A stretch of 61,409 nt of DNA, from positions 1 through 61,409 of the forward strand of contig JAVIYP010000010.1 of the NCBI GenBank assembly GCA_031323845.1, given 5' to 3'. Position numbers and translations under genes: made by a program. Origin of the DNA: PUPG01 sp031323845 (GTDB lineage: Bacteria > Bacteroidota > Bacteroidia > Bacteroidales > UBA7960). The notes below the pieces were generated by a model. It was not told the origin of the DNA. It worked only from the letters and a program-made list of their open reading frames with translations, and did no database searches. Of the stretch, positions 36,815-45,565 are shown piece after piece (position 1 is the stretch's first letter; each line of letters begins with the position of its first letter).

Positions 36815-37633
36815 ATGAAAAAATTATTAGTCTTTTTGACATTAGCGGGAATGCTGAGTTTTGGTATTAACACCGCTACATTGGCAGACGTTCCTGTACA
36901 GGATGCTGAAACTGAAGAGTTTGCTGGAAATGATGTGGATATGGATGTTGAGCCGGATCCGGCATCGTTGATGGAACAGGATTTTGCTCCCATGTATGAA
37001 GATCAGACGTTTCACTACATCCTCAAAGAGCAGTTCATTGAAGGTGGGCCTGCATTTATGAGTATCATTCTGTTGTGCCTGATCCTGGGGCTTGGGCTGT
37101 GCGTTGAAAGGATCATTTACCTGAACCTTTCCTCCACCAATACCAAAAAACTGCTCAACAAGGTGGAAGATGCGCTCAAAACCGGTGGCGTGGATGCTGC
37201 CAAGGAAGTTTGCCGCAACACCCGCGGACCTGTGGCCAGCATTTACTACCAGGGCCTCGACCGCTACAACGAAGGCATGGAAGTCGTTGAAAAGTCAATC
37301 GTTTCCTATGGATCTGTGCTTATGGGCCGCATGGAAATGAACCTCACCTGGATCTCGCTGTTTATCGCCATCGCACCCATGCTTGGGTTTATGGGAACGG
37401 TAATTGGTATGATCGCCGCTTTTGATGCTATTGCACGTGCAGGCGACATCTCTCCCACCATCGTTGCCGACGGTATCAAGGTGGCACTGCTCACCACGGT
37501 GTTCGGCCTTATCGTAGCCGTTATCCTCCAGGTGTTCTACAACTACATCGTATCAAAAATTGACACCATGGTGAACACTATGGAAGATGCTACCATATCT
37601 TTCATGGACATCCTGATTAAATACAAAAAATAA
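36815..37633 (+). CDS. exbB: ExbB/TolQ family proton channel protein
   Basis: The 272-residue protein has a signal-like first helix (about 3-24), an acidic periplasmic stretch (about 25-65), and the three ExbB/TolQ helices, including SLFIAIAPMLGFMGTVIGMIAAF near 185-208 and ADGIKVALLTTVFGLIVAVILQ near 222-243. With ExbD it forms the proton-driven motor that powers TonB-dependent outer-membrane transport. It is the first gene of a four-gene set; no tonB is adjacent. Confidence 0.93.
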   Translation: MKKLLVFLTLAGMLSFGINTATLADVPVQDAETEEFAGNDVDMDVEPDPASLMEQDFAPMYEDQTFHYILKEQFIEGGPAFMSIILLCLILGLGLCVERIIYLNLSSTNTKKLLNKVEDALKTGGVDAAKEVCRNTRGPVASIYYQGLDRYNEGMEVVEKSIVSYGSVLMGRMEMNLTWISLFIAIAPMLGFMGTVIGMIAAFDAIARAGDISPTIVADGIKVALLTTVFGLIVAVILQVFYNYIVSKIDTMVNTMEDATISFMDILIKYKK

Positions 37634-37645
37634 AAACGTTGAAAC

Positions 37646-37960
37646 ATGAATGAATCGGTAATCAATATAGGAATGTATGTCACCTATATCCTGCTGGGTA
37701 TAGCTGCACTTACAGCCATCATCTTCCCGATCATCCAGATGTTTTGGAATTTCCGGAAGTCATTCCCCGCCCTGATAGGAATAGCGATACTGGTAATAAT
37801 CGTCCTGATCAGCTATGCCTTCAGTACCAGCGAGGTTTATGAGAATGCCGGACCAGCTGTGTCGCAGTGGGTTAGTGCAGGTATCACTACCACGATGATA
37901 TTGGTGGGATTGGGTGTAATCTCAGCCATATTTACAGAGGTCTATAAATTATTCAGATAA
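37646..37960 (+). CDS. Small membrane protein of the exb cluster, function unknown
   Basis: The 104-residue protein has three hydrophobic segments (about 8-32, 40-58, 78-100). It sits between exbB and exbD, 12 bp and 23 bp from them, an arrangement seen widely in Bacteroidota, so it probably works with the motor complex. No motif gives a specific role. Confidence 0.75.
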   Translation: MNESVINIGMYVTYILLGIAALTAIIFPIIQMFWNFRKSFPALIGIAILVIIVLISYAFSTSEVYENAGPAVSQWVSAGITTTMILVGLGVISAIFTEVYKLFR

Positions 37961-37983
37961 AAAACCAATAAGGAGATCTATAC

Positions 37984-38562
37984 ATGGCCAGAATGAGACC
38001 AGAAATCAATGCCGGTTCGATGGCCGACATTGCGTTCCTCCTGCTGATCTTCTTCCTCGTGACCACCACCATGGACGTGGATACGGGTATCAACAGGATG
38101 TTGCCGCCTCCCATCGACCCGAATGCACCTGAACCACCCCCCGTCAGGGAGCGAAATGTCTTTGTGGTACTTGTTGACGCCCAGGACAGGCTGATGGTGG
38201 AAAGGGAGCAAATGAGCATTGACCGATTAAGGGCAGCAGCTAAACACTTTTTGTTAAACCCCGATAATGACCCCACACTGCCGGTTAAGGAAACCGTTAA
38301 CATAGATTACATCGGCGACTTTGAAGTGTCAAGGGGCATTATTTCGCTTCAGAACGACAGAGGCACCTCTTATGAAATGTATATTGCCGTGCAAAACGAA
38401 CTCGCTGCAGCGGTTCGTGAGATACGCGACGAGGTCTCACGGCAGTACTTCGGCCGGCGGTTCTCGGAACTGACAAGTGAAGACCATGTCAACGCAGTAA
38501 GACGTGCCGTGCCTATGGCTATTTCTGAAGCCGAACCAAGAGATATTGGAGGAAGGAGGTAA
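37984..38562 (+). CDS. exbD: Biopolymer transporter ExbD (first copy)
   Basis: The 192-residue protein has one N-terminal membrane helix with the proton-carrying Asp in GSMADIAFLLLIFFLVTTTMD (about 12-32), then a periplasmic ExbD domain. It is longer than E. coli ExbD (141), and the extra length is periplasmic. It is followed after 2 bp by a second exbD. Confidence 0.93.
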   Translation: MARMRPEINAGSMADIAFLLLIFFLVTTTMDVDTGINRMLPPPIDPNAPEPPPVRERNVFVVLVDAQDRLMVEREQMSIDRLRAAAKHFLLNPDNDPTLPVKETVNIDYIGDFEVSRGIISLQNDRGTSYEMYIAVQNELAAAVREIRDEVSRQYFGRRFSELTSEDHVNAVRRAVPMAISEAEPRDIGGRR

Positions 38563-38564
38563 TT

Positions 38565-39038
38565 ATGGGAAGATTTAAACAAGAAACCGCAAAGGGTACG
38601 CCCAAAATCAACACCGCATCACTGCCGGACATCATCTTCATGTTGCTGTTTTTCTTTATGGTAACCACCGTGATGCGCGAAACGACACTCTATGTCCGTA
38701 CTTCGCTCCCATCGGCCACCGAGATACAACAGCTCGAACGCAGGTCGCTGGTGAGTTTCATTTACATCGGACCACCCATCCAGTACCAGGTGTTCGGTAC
38801 AGAACCGCGCATTCAGCTGTATGACTCGTTCGCTTCGGTTGCCGACATAGCTTCGTTTATCGAATCAGAGCGACAGGCAACAGCAGAAGCCGAAAGACCC
38901 CTGATGACAACTTCCCTGAAAGTGGACAGCGAAACACGCATGGGTATCGTCACCGATGTCAAACAAGAGCTACGACTGGTCAACGCCCTGAGGGTAAACT
39001 ACTCCACCCTGCGTGGAGAAGTGGCCGGCGTACGGTAA
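38565..39038 (+). CDS. exbD: Biopolymer transporter ExbD (second copy)
   Basis: The 157-residue paralogue again has a single helix with the functional Asp in SLPDIIFMLLFFFMVTTVM (about 18-36) and a periplasmic domain. Two different ExbD proteins per ExbB suggest a heteromeric stator. The operon is closed by the terminator at 39054. Confidence 0.93.
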   Translation: MGRFKQETAKGTPKINTASLPDIIFMLLFFFMVTTVMRETTLYVRTSLPSATEIQQLERRSLVSFIYIGPPIQYQVFGTEPRIQLYDSFASVADIASFIESERQATAEAERPLMTTSLKVDSETRMGIVTDVKQELRLVNALRVNYSTLRGEVAGVR

Positions 39039-39053
39039 CATAACTGATTTTTT

Positions 39054-39091
39054 AAAAAAAGCTGCCCCGGAAACGGAGGCAGCTTTTTTTT
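39054..39091. terminator. Bidirectional rho-independent terminator
   Basis: An A-run (39054-39060) and GCTGCC (39061-39066) pair with GGCAGC (39078-39083) and a T-run (39084-39091) across an 11-nt loop. Because both A and T runs flank the stem, it can end the exb operon on the plus strand and the YD-repeat/S46 transcript on the minus strand. Confidence 0.88.
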
Positions 39092-39157
39092 ATAATCGAG
39101 TGCCTTGTCAACACCTGACTGCGCATAAAAAAGCAAAACAAGCAGGCAGACAATAAT

Positions 39158-40060
39158 CTAGTCATAGAATTCATATTCCTGCCTAATGCCATAGTTGCTA
39201 CTTATTCCGTGTACCGGCACATTCACCGAAACCCGGCTTGAGATCAGGAGCCCCTCCCCGTCATAGGTACGTTCTATCCTGTTCAACAGCTGCCCCTGGT
39301 GATCAAACTCTTCCTGGAAAACCACCTTATCCGTATCGTTGTACTTCATATGAATGGTGTTTTTCTTCTGACGGTTCTCCTCCACCACCTTAACGGGACG
39401 ACCTTTGTCATCAACATCCATCAAAATCCTTTCCAGCAAATTGTCCGATTCATCATAAAGCATGGAAGCTTCACGATGTCCCCAGTCATTATACGAATAC
39501 ACACGCCTCTGATGCGTGCCCTCTTCCATGTCAATACTTTCAACCTCCAACAGCAATCCGTTGCCGTCATAAGCATACCTTTTCTCCTCCGTTAACTCGC
39601 CATCCCCATCCTTTTTGGTCTCCCTGACCAACATCTTGCCTTCATAAAAATACTCCTGCACTTCTTCCACCTCCTCATCGGCATCAACACATTCCTTTCT
39701 GACAAGAAGTCCGGCATCATTGTACGTATAGGTAATGACATCGCGCGAACCATCAGCATAATGCAAAAATTCACGCACCCGCCGTTGCCGGTCATCGGCT
39801 TCAAAGCTCTTTTCCTCCATCACCATACCATCGCCTTCTTTCAGGCATTCGTAAACCATAAAACCCTGGTCGTCATAGCTGAATTCAGAGATCTGCTCGA
39901 GTTGTCCGTCGTTGCCAAATTGCTCCTCCCTGGTCACTTTGCCGAAACGTTCGTCATAAGTGGTTTTTGTAACCAACCGCTCCTGACCGGCAGGCTGAGC
40001 GGCATTGTCATCAGACAAATGCTGCCTGTAAACAGTAATGCATTTAATTTTTTTTGCCAT
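39158..40060 (-). CDS. YD/RHS-like repeat protein without signal peptide
   Basis: The 300-residue, very acidic protein consists of about seven beta-rich repeats of 37-44 residues, each with a Y-x-Y-[DN]-x-x-G-L-L core (FSYDDQGFMV, YTYNDAGLLVRKE, YAYDGNGLLLEVE, RTYDGEGLLISSR). These resemble YD repeats of RHS proteins, or the YwqK/MORN type. There is no signal peptide, membrane helix or toxin domain, so it is probably cytoplasmic, perhaps a binding scaffold. It follows the S46 peptidase gene by 23 bp on the same strand. Function unknown. Confidence 0.75.
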   Translation of the reverse strand: MAKKIKCITVYRQHLSDDNAAQPAGQERLVTKTTYDERFGKVTREEQFGNDGQLEQISEFSYDDQGFMVYECLKEGDGMVMEEKSFEADDRQRRVREFLHYADGSRDVITYTYNDAGLLVRKECVDADEEVEEVQEYFYEGKMLVRETKKDGDGELTEEKRYAYDGNGLLLEVESIDMEEGTHQRRVYSYNDWGHREASMLYDESDNLLERILMDVDDKGRPVKVVEENRQKKNTIHMKYNDTDKVVFQEEFDHQGQLLNRIERTYDGEGLLISSRVSVNVPVHGISSNYGIRQEYEFYD

Positions 40061-40083
40061 TGTAAGAATAAGATTTCTGCCCG

Positions 40084-42240
40084 TTACCTGATGATGGTCA
40101 TTTCTTCGATAAGGTGGCCGGCGCCTGCAAATTTATCAATGATAAGAAGCATATAGCGTGCATCCACGTTGATACACCGTTGCATATCGTGTTCAAAAAG
40201 TATGTCGCCGCTCATGCCTTCCCAGTTGGCATCAAAGGCCACGCCAATAAGATGACCGTCGGCATTGATCACCGGGCTGCCAGAGTTACCCCCGGTAATG
40301 TCGTTGTTGCTGATAAAATTCACCACCATGGTATTGTCGCGGGCATAGGCGCCAAAATCGCGTGATTTGTATAGATCAACCAGTTTTTGAGGCACCACAA
40401 ATTCATGATGACCGGGATCTTTCTTTTCCATAACACCTGAAAGGCTGGTATAAAACTCATAAAAAACGGCATCTCTTGGGTGGTAACCGTTAACCGTACC
40501 ATAGGTAAAACGCATGGTTCCGTTGGCGTCAGGATAAAAGGCCTTATCGGGCTTCATTTCCAGCAGCCCTTTAAGGAACAGTCGTTCGGCGGTCTGAAGG
40601 CGTGTGTTGTAGACATTTATCTGTTGAGTGATATCGCGATAGGTGGCATACAATGAAGTCACGGTTCTGAAAATCGGATCATCGTCGAGGATTTCTGCCT
40701 GGGGGTTCTGCAGGAAGGCTTCCAGCAGATCCGGATCAGCGAAGATACTTCCGGCATACACCATTTCCGCCCATGCCTCGAAATCATTTCCGTAAGCTTC
40801 CTCAACATATTCAAAAATTTCGGGCTGCATCTCCAAGGGTATGTTTTCGTAATACATACGAAACATGGCAGCCCATAATTGCCGGTCAACCCCGGCATCA
40901 TAATTCTGATAAAAACGGTTTAAAGCACTGAGCAGTGATTGAGCCTGGGTGTTGATCTTTTCCGCTTCCGTTTCTTCATCCATAAGGAGGGTGTGCAAGG
41001 AAGTGTGTGCGTTGGCTATGCGGATTACATCCGGCCCGGTGATCATGCTTTCAACAAACACGTAATTGTGTGAATGAAAACCGCGCAATCCTTCATAAAC
41101 GGAGCGAAACATATCCATAACCTCACCATACTCCGCCTTTCGCTGCGGGTCTGCAGCAACCCACCCGGAAAATTGATCCTCAAGCTGCCTTTTGGTATCA
41201 GCTACATTCAGCCGCTGCAGTGATTCACTCATTCCTATGAAGTTTTTCCAGTAATTGGCAATCCCGGAGTGTTTCGATGCATATTTTATCCTGATCTCAT
41301 CGCTTTGTGCCATAGCTTCGTCAAGGATGTCAAGTTTTTTTCTCCTGATATCGATACGGACGGGATACATATGTTCGAGCCGGTAGTCAATGCCATAAGA
41401 TGTAAGATATCTCTCTGTCCGCCCGGAATAGCCAAGCACCATGGCGAAGTCGTTTTCTTCGACCCCGCGTATGGATACCGGGAGGTGGTGACGGGGGCGC
41501 AGGGGAATGTTTTCAGGGTCATAGTCGGCAGGACTGCCATCGGGTGCCGTATACACCCGGAAAAGTGCAAAATCACCGGTATGCCTGGGCCACTCCCAGT
41601 TGTCCGTATCACCCCCGAAAGCACCAATGGAGTTTGGGGGAGCACCGACGAGGCGCACATCATTAAAAGTTTCATAAATAAAAAGATAAAAGAAGTTTCC
41701 GGCAAACATTGACCTGATATTGGCCGTGTAGTGCGTCTCCTCTGTAGCTTGCTCAACGAGCTCATTACCCCTTTCCCTTATGGCAGCATTGCGCTCTTCC
41801 TCCGTCATTCCGGGGGTCATGTGATCCAGAATGTCATCCGTAACATCTTCGACCTGAACAAGAAAGCGGACGAACAGCCCTTCATTAGGAAGCTCCTCTT
41901 CGCGGGTCATGGCCCAAAACCCTTCGGTTAACAGGTCGTTGTCAACTGAACTGTGCATCTGTATCTGCCGGTAACCACAGTGATGATTGGTAAGCACCAA
42001 GCCCTGATCAGAGATTATTTCGCCAGTACAAAACCCTCCAAAACTGACAATGGCGTCTTTGATGCTGGCCTGTGTAAAGCTAAAAATCTCCTCTTTGCTG
42101 AGGTTGAGACCCATACGTTGCATTTCTTCATGCAACTCGTCGCTGATAAGAAACGGCAGCCACATACCTTCATCGGCACGTGCAACAGAGCCTGACAGCA
42201 ATAAAGCAATGATAAACAATGAGATAAACTTCTTTTTCAT
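40084..42240 (-). CDS. S46 family dipeptidyl peptidase (DPP7/DPP11-like)
   Basis: The 718-residue protein has a signal peptide (about 1-22, cut after SVARA) followed by the mature start DEGMWLP typical of S46. The catalytic His is in LTNHHCGY (86-87), the Asp in WEWPRHTGDFALFRVY, and the Ser is 653 in GGNSGSP. The residue 18 after the Ser sets the S1 preference: Gly in DPP7, Arg in DPP11. Here it is Ala671 (FDANWE), which points to hydrophobic or small P1 residues and not Asp/Glu. It releases dipeptides in the periplasm and has its own promoter at 42298-42326. Confidence 0.93.
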   Translation of the reverse strand: MKKKFISLFIIALLLSGSVARADEGMWLPFLISDELHEEMQRMGLNLSKEEIFSFTQASIKDAIVSFGGFCTGEIISDQGLVLTNHHCGYRQIQMHSSVDNDLLTEGFWAMTREEELPNEGLFVRFLVQVEDVTDDILDHMTPGMTEEERNAAIRERGNELVEQATEETHYTANIRSMFAGNFFYLFIYETFNDVRLVGAPPNSIGAFGGDTDNWEWPRHTGDFALFRVYTAPDGSPADYDPENIPLRPRHHLPVSIRGVEENDFAMVLGYSGRTERYLTSYGIDYRLEHMYPVRIDIRRKKLDILDEAMAQSDEIRIKYASKHSGIANYWKNFIGMSESLQRLNVADTKRQLEDQFSGWVAADPQRKAEYGEVMDMFRSVYEGLRGFHSHNYVFVESMITGPDVIRIANAHTSLHTLLMDEETEAEKINTQAQSLLSALNRFYQNYDAGVDRQLWAAMFRMYYENIPLEMQPEIFEYVEEAYGNDFEAWAEMVYAGSIFADPDLLEAFLQNPQAEILDDDPIFRTVTSLYATYRDITQQINVYNTRLQTAERLFLKGLLEMKPDKAFYPDANGTMRFTYGTVNGYHPRDAVFYEFYTSLSGVMEKKDPGHHEFVVPQKLVDLYKSRDFGAYARDNTMVVNFISNNDITGGNSGSPVINADGHLIGVAFDANWEGMSGDILFEHDMQRCINVDARYMLLIIDKFAGAGHLIEEMTIIR

Positions 42241-42625
42241 GGTATGATAAGATATTGGTTAGTACTGGTGAGCTGGATAAGTCACATTTAAAGCATCCAA
42301 AGATAATTATTTTTTATTCGGACAAACGCTGATTTTATTAGGTAACCTGGTCATAAAAAACCCCATGCTTTCTGCTTTAAGGCCGGTCAGCACCAGTCCA
42401 CCATCATGGGTACAGGAGCATACGCATGTGCAAGGGTTGCGTGGATTTTTATTTTTCAGTTGCATCGCCTATCTTTGACTAAAGGAAATTTCAGATGGCA
42501 TTCAACCGGAAATATTTCCGGGTTTGTATTACCGATAATACAACAGGAGGCTTGCTATGGCAGAACGCAGCCCTGTTGCGGGGAGGTTTCAAATTTATGC
42601 GGTGCTTTAAAAAATTAACAAACAC
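42241..42625. other. Divergent intergenic region
   Basis: This 385-bp stretch separates the S46 gene and the barrel gene. It holds the minus-strand promoter at 42298-42326 and, on the plus strand, TATCTTTG at 42470-42477, a perfect -7 element for the gene at 42626 but without a clear -33. An open frame of 70 codons at 42406-42618 has no recognisable features and I do not call it a gene. Confidence 0.5.
42298..42326 (-). promoter_or_regulatory. Promoter of the S46 peptidase gene
   Basis: On the minus strand TTTG (42326-42323) and TATCTTTG (42305-42298) are both perfect -33/-7 elements of the Bacteroidota type with a 17-bp spacer. The start codon lies 57 bp downstream. Confidence 0.7.
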
Positions 42626-43366
42626 ATGTACTATTACATGAAATTGCTGGCTGCTTGCGGCATTTATTTCATTATATGCTCACTCACCGTGTTCACGGTG
42701 CAGGCTCAGCTTAGCTTTTTACTGTTTGCTGATGCCGGGAGCAATCAGGTCAGCGATGGATGGTACACCCGATCCATTGCCGCCGGCAGTTACAACACAG
42801 GTCTTTATGCTGTGGCCGGAGGTGTGCAGTTTAAATTACAGGGCAACAGCAATGCTCTGAACGGTGCCTTTGTCAATGCAGGACGCCAATTGGTCATCAG
42901 GGAATACCCCGTGCAGGCAAAAGCATTTTTCGCAGCACATCGGTTTTCAGAACTGATGTATGAAACCAACTGGGGAGTGATGGCTGAAACTTCCTACAAA
43001 CAATTTGACGTGAAGGCCGGAACAAGCTTCAGGCGTTACGCTTTTACCAAATCTGCCGTTGAAGCGTATGATATCAGCGAGGAAGGCAGCCAGCTGCGCG
43101 AAAACTTCAATATGGTTTATAGGGCGGGGTACTCCCTTAATCCATACGACCATTCCTGGAACATTCGTGCATTTGTGACCAACCTGGATCACATTGTCAT
43201 AAACCAGGAAACCAACCCCATACTGGGAGTGTCGGGGTTTTACCGCATCAGCGACAGCTTCAGCCTGCTCCTAGAGGCACGGTACCTGAGTGCCGGTGCT
43301 TTCAATTTGAGTGTGAATCCCTTTGGTTATGTTTTCAGAACAGGAATAAGATGGGAAAGCCGATGA
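42626..43366 (+). CDS. Predicted outer-membrane beta-barrel protein, function unknown
   Basis: The 246-residue protein has a signal peptide (hydrophobic about 5-24, cleavage after VQAQ) and then alternating short strands rich in aromatic residues with Gly and Ser, ending in NPFGYVFRTGIRWESR, as in small outer-membrane barrels. I do not recognise the family. A second ATG at 42638 would shorten the signal by four residues. Its 3' end overlaps the phosphoesterase lipoprotein gene by 16 bp, or by 4 bp if that gene starts at 43363, so the two are coupled. Confidence 0.65.
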   Translation: MYYYMKLLAACGIYFIICSLTVFTVQAQLSFLLFADAGSNQVSDGWYTRSIAAGSYNTGLYAVAGGVQFKLQGNSNALNGAFVNAGRQLVIREYPVQAKAFFAAHRFSELMYETNWGVMAETSYKQFDVKAGTSFRRYAFTKSAVEAYDISEEGSQLRENFNMVYRAGYSLNPYDHSWNIRAFVTNLDHIVINQETNPILGVSGFYRISDSFSLLLEARYLSAGAFNLSVNPFGYVFRTGIRWESR

Positions 43367-44202
43367 AACGATACGTTTTGCTGTTACTGCTTTTTTTGCC
43401 GGGTCTGAATGCTTGCGAAAAGATTGACCTTCGCGGGATGTTCAAGGCCTATGAGTCAGTGAACACCCGCTTTGAAGCCTCTATGGACTGGAACAGCCGG
43501 AATCCGGACCGTAACATCGATATCGACGATGACGATTACCTGTTGTTTGTCATGGCCGACAGTCATGTTGGCGGGACTGAAAACCTGCTCAAATTCTTCG
43601 ACAGAGCACTGGAGGCCGATGCTTTGGCGGCTGTAATGGCGGGGGATCTTACCACCGGCCGGCGGACCGGTTATACTCACTTTGAACGCAGTTTACCCGA
43701 CCCCGAACAGATTGCCCTCTTTCCCATGGTCGGGAACCACGACCTGTATTTTAACGGATGGGAGGAGTATTTTACCCGCCTGGGGTCTTCCACCTATTTG
43801 TTTACAATAGAGACGCCGGTTGCCACCGATCTGTTCATTTGCCTCGACACCGGCAGCGGAACACTTGGCAACAGGCAACTGGACTGGCTCAGGGATATAC
43901 TCAGCGAAAAAAGACCTGATTATCGCCATTGCATCATCTTCACACACAACAATTTTTTCAGACCAAGATTTACATCCAGCACCAATCCTAATGTTGAAGA
44001 ACTGCATGTGTTAACGGAATTATTTACCCTGCACAATGTTGATATGCTGATCACCGGGCATGATCATAAAAAAAGCGATCATGTATTGGGCAATACCCGC
44101 TACCTGACTCTTGATGCGCTACTTGACGGTTACAGGAATGCCGGTTATCTTAAGCTGCAAAGTAAGGAAGGAGAGCTTGTGTATACTTTTGTGAATTTTT
44201 GA
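43351..44202 (+). CDS. Metallophosphoesterase lipoprotein
   Basis: The 283-residue protein has a lipoprotein signal (LPGLNAC, Cys near 22) and a calcineurin-like phosphoesterase domain. Metal-binding motifs in order are ADSHVGG (about 69-75), AGDLTTG (about 95-101), GNHD (about 127-130), THNN (about 199-202) and GHDHKK (about 231-236). It should act on an unknown phosphoester in the periplasm or at the outer membrane. An inner ATG at 43363 is an equally good start. It is translationally coupled with the barrel gene before it. Confidence 0.85.
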   Translation: MGKPMKRYVLLLLLFLPGLNACEKIDLRGMFKAYESVNTRFEASMDWNSRNPDRNIDIDDDDYLLFVMADSHVGGTENLLKFFDRALEADALAAVMAGDLTTGRRTGYTHFERSLPDPEQIALFPMVGNHDLYFNGWEEYFTRLGSSTYLFTIETPVATDLFICLDTGSGTLGNRQLDWLRDILSEKRPDYRHCIIFTHNNFFRPRFTSSTNPNVEELHVLTELFTLHNVDMLITGHDHKKSDHVLGNTRYLTLDALLDGYRNAGYLKLQSKEGELVYTFVNF

Positions 44203-44232
44203 TCAGCGCCTGCCGCGACAAAGAAAGCAGGG

Positions 44233-44763
44233 TCATTTTTTCCATTTTGTGAACATATCCCAAAGCACTATACCGGCAGAAACGCTTACATTGAACGAAT
44301 GCTTGGTGCCGAATTGAGGTATTTCAACACTCAGGTCGCACAGCGCGAGAACCTCGTCATCAACCCCTTTAACTTCGTTGCCCAGCACCAGGGCGTACCT
44401 CCTCCCCTTTTCCGGACAGAAATTACGCAAGTCCATGCTTGCTGTGGTTTGCTCAAGAGCAACAATGACATAACCTTTGGACTTGAGTTCGTTGATGGCA
44501 TCGGTGGTCTGACCGTAATAGGTCCAGTCAACCGACTCTGTAGCGCCCAGGGCTGTTTTATGGATTTCACGGTGAGGCGGTGTAGCGGTAAATCCGCACA
44601 GGTAGATGCCTTCCACCAGGAAAGCATCGGCGGTACGAAAAACAGAGCCGGTATTCATCATGCTGCGGATGTTATCGAGGACAATCACCACAGGCAGCTT
44701 TCCCGCGCTGCGGTACATTTCCGGCGTAATTCGCCTCAATTCCTTCATTGATAACTTTTTCAC
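44233..44763 (-). CDS. SpoU/TrmH family RNA 2'-O-methyltransferase
   Basis: The 176-residue protein is a minimal SPOUT methyltransferase. It shows VVIVLDNIRSMMNTGSVFRTADAF (motif 1, with the catalytic Arg of NTGSVFRTAD), ALVLGNEVKGV (motif 2) and SFNVSVSAGIVLWDM (motif 3, the SAM knot). There is no extra RNA-binding domain. The target may be a tRNA or rRNA ribose and cannot be read. It follows the sirtuin gene on the minus strand after 92 bp. Confidence 0.9.
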   Translation of the reverse strand: MKKLSMKELRRITPEMYRSAGKLPVVIVLDNIRSMMNTGSVFRTADAFLVEGIYLCGFTATPPHREIHKTALGATESVDWTYYGQTTDAINELKSKGYVIVALEQTTASMDLRNFCPEKGRRYALVLGNEVKGVDDEVLALCDLSVEIPQFGTKHSFNVSVSAGIVLWDMFTKWKK

Positions 44764-44816
44764 CCTGCTAATATTTTCGTATATGTTTGATTATTTTCGT
44801 TTTGTAAGAAAATATG

Positions 44817-44839
44817 CCAAAGCCAAAAGCTAAAAGCTA
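44817..44839. repeat. Short AGCCAAAAGCTAA-type repeat, copy 1
   Basis: AGCCAAAAGCTAAAAGCT in this intergenic gap recurs in inverted orientation at 49341-49366 with one mismatch over 18-19 bases. The two copies bracket the sirtuin-TetR-MMPL-LolA block. Low-complexity composition makes chance or a common intergenic filler sequence possible. Confidence 0.5.
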
Positions 44840-44855
44840 ACAGCCAAATATCCAC

Positions 44856-45548
44856 TCACCCTTTCTTCAACATTTCCGCCAATTTTTTCATCCCGGTACT
44901 GGCTTTTTCCCTGATCAGGGTCAGGTTCGGAATATGCGATACATGCAACTCGTTAGGGTCTATCAGGTAAATGGGCGTTCCGTCGCTGACGTAATCAACC
45001 AGTCCGGCGGCCGGGTAAACGTTCAGGGAAGTGCCAATAATCACATACAGGTCAGCAGTGCCAGAAAGCTCTGCCGCCGCAGGAATCATAGGGACAGGTT
45101 CACCGAACCACACGATGTGCGGCCGCAGTTGAGAACCTTTCTCACACAGGTCGCCTTTTTTTAACTCCCAGCCCTCAAGCGTGTACACCAAGTCTTCGTC
45201 GAGGCTGCTGCGCACTTTTTTCAGCTCTCCATGCAGGTGCATCACGTGCGAGGATCCGGCACGTTCATGCAAATCGTCAACGTTCTGCGTAATGATGCGC
45301 ACGTCATAATCCTGCTCAAGCTCCACCAGTGCATAATGACCCGCATTGGGCTCCACTTCATACAATTGCTTTCGGCGCTGGTTGTAGAATTCCATAACAA
45401 GGTCCTGGTTTCGCCGCCAGGCCTCGGGAGTGGCCACCTCCGAAATATCATACTTTTCCCATAAACCACCGCTGTCGCGAAATGTGCTGATACCACTCTC
45501 CGCACTGATGCCCGCACCAGTCAGGACAACCATTCGTTTCTTTCCCAT
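44856..45548 (-). CDS. cobB: Sir2-family NAD-dependent protein deacylase (zinc-ligand-less)
   Basis: The 230-residue sirtuin has GAGISAESGISTFRDSGGLW (about 9-28), TQNVDDLHERAG, LHGEL with the catalytic His, and LRPHIVWFGEPVP. It removes acyl groups from lysines with NAD+. The four zinc cysteines of canonical CobB are missing: the first pair is KVRSS and only a single Cys follows (DLCEKGSQ). This appears to be the usual Bacteroidota type. I use the ATG at 45548 and not the GTG at 45572, which lies inside a repeat. Confidence 0.9.
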   Translation of the reverse strand: MGKKRMVVLTGAGISAESGISTFRDSGGLWEKYDISEVATPEAWRRNQDLVMEFYNQRRKQLYEVEPNAGHYALVELEQDYDVRIITQNVDDLHERAGSSHVMHLHGELKKVRSSLDEDLVYTLEGWELKKGDLCEKGSQLRPHIVWFGEPVPMIPAAAELSGTADLYVIIGTSLNVYPAAGLVDYVSDGTPIYLIDPNELHVSHIPNLTLIREKASTGMKKLAEMLKKG

Positions 45549-45565
45549 ATCTGTGATTTTAAAAA

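Noticed and set aside
42406..42618. Open frame of 70 codons before the barrel gene
   Set aside because: No signal, motif or family similarity, and it contains the candidate -7 element at 42470.
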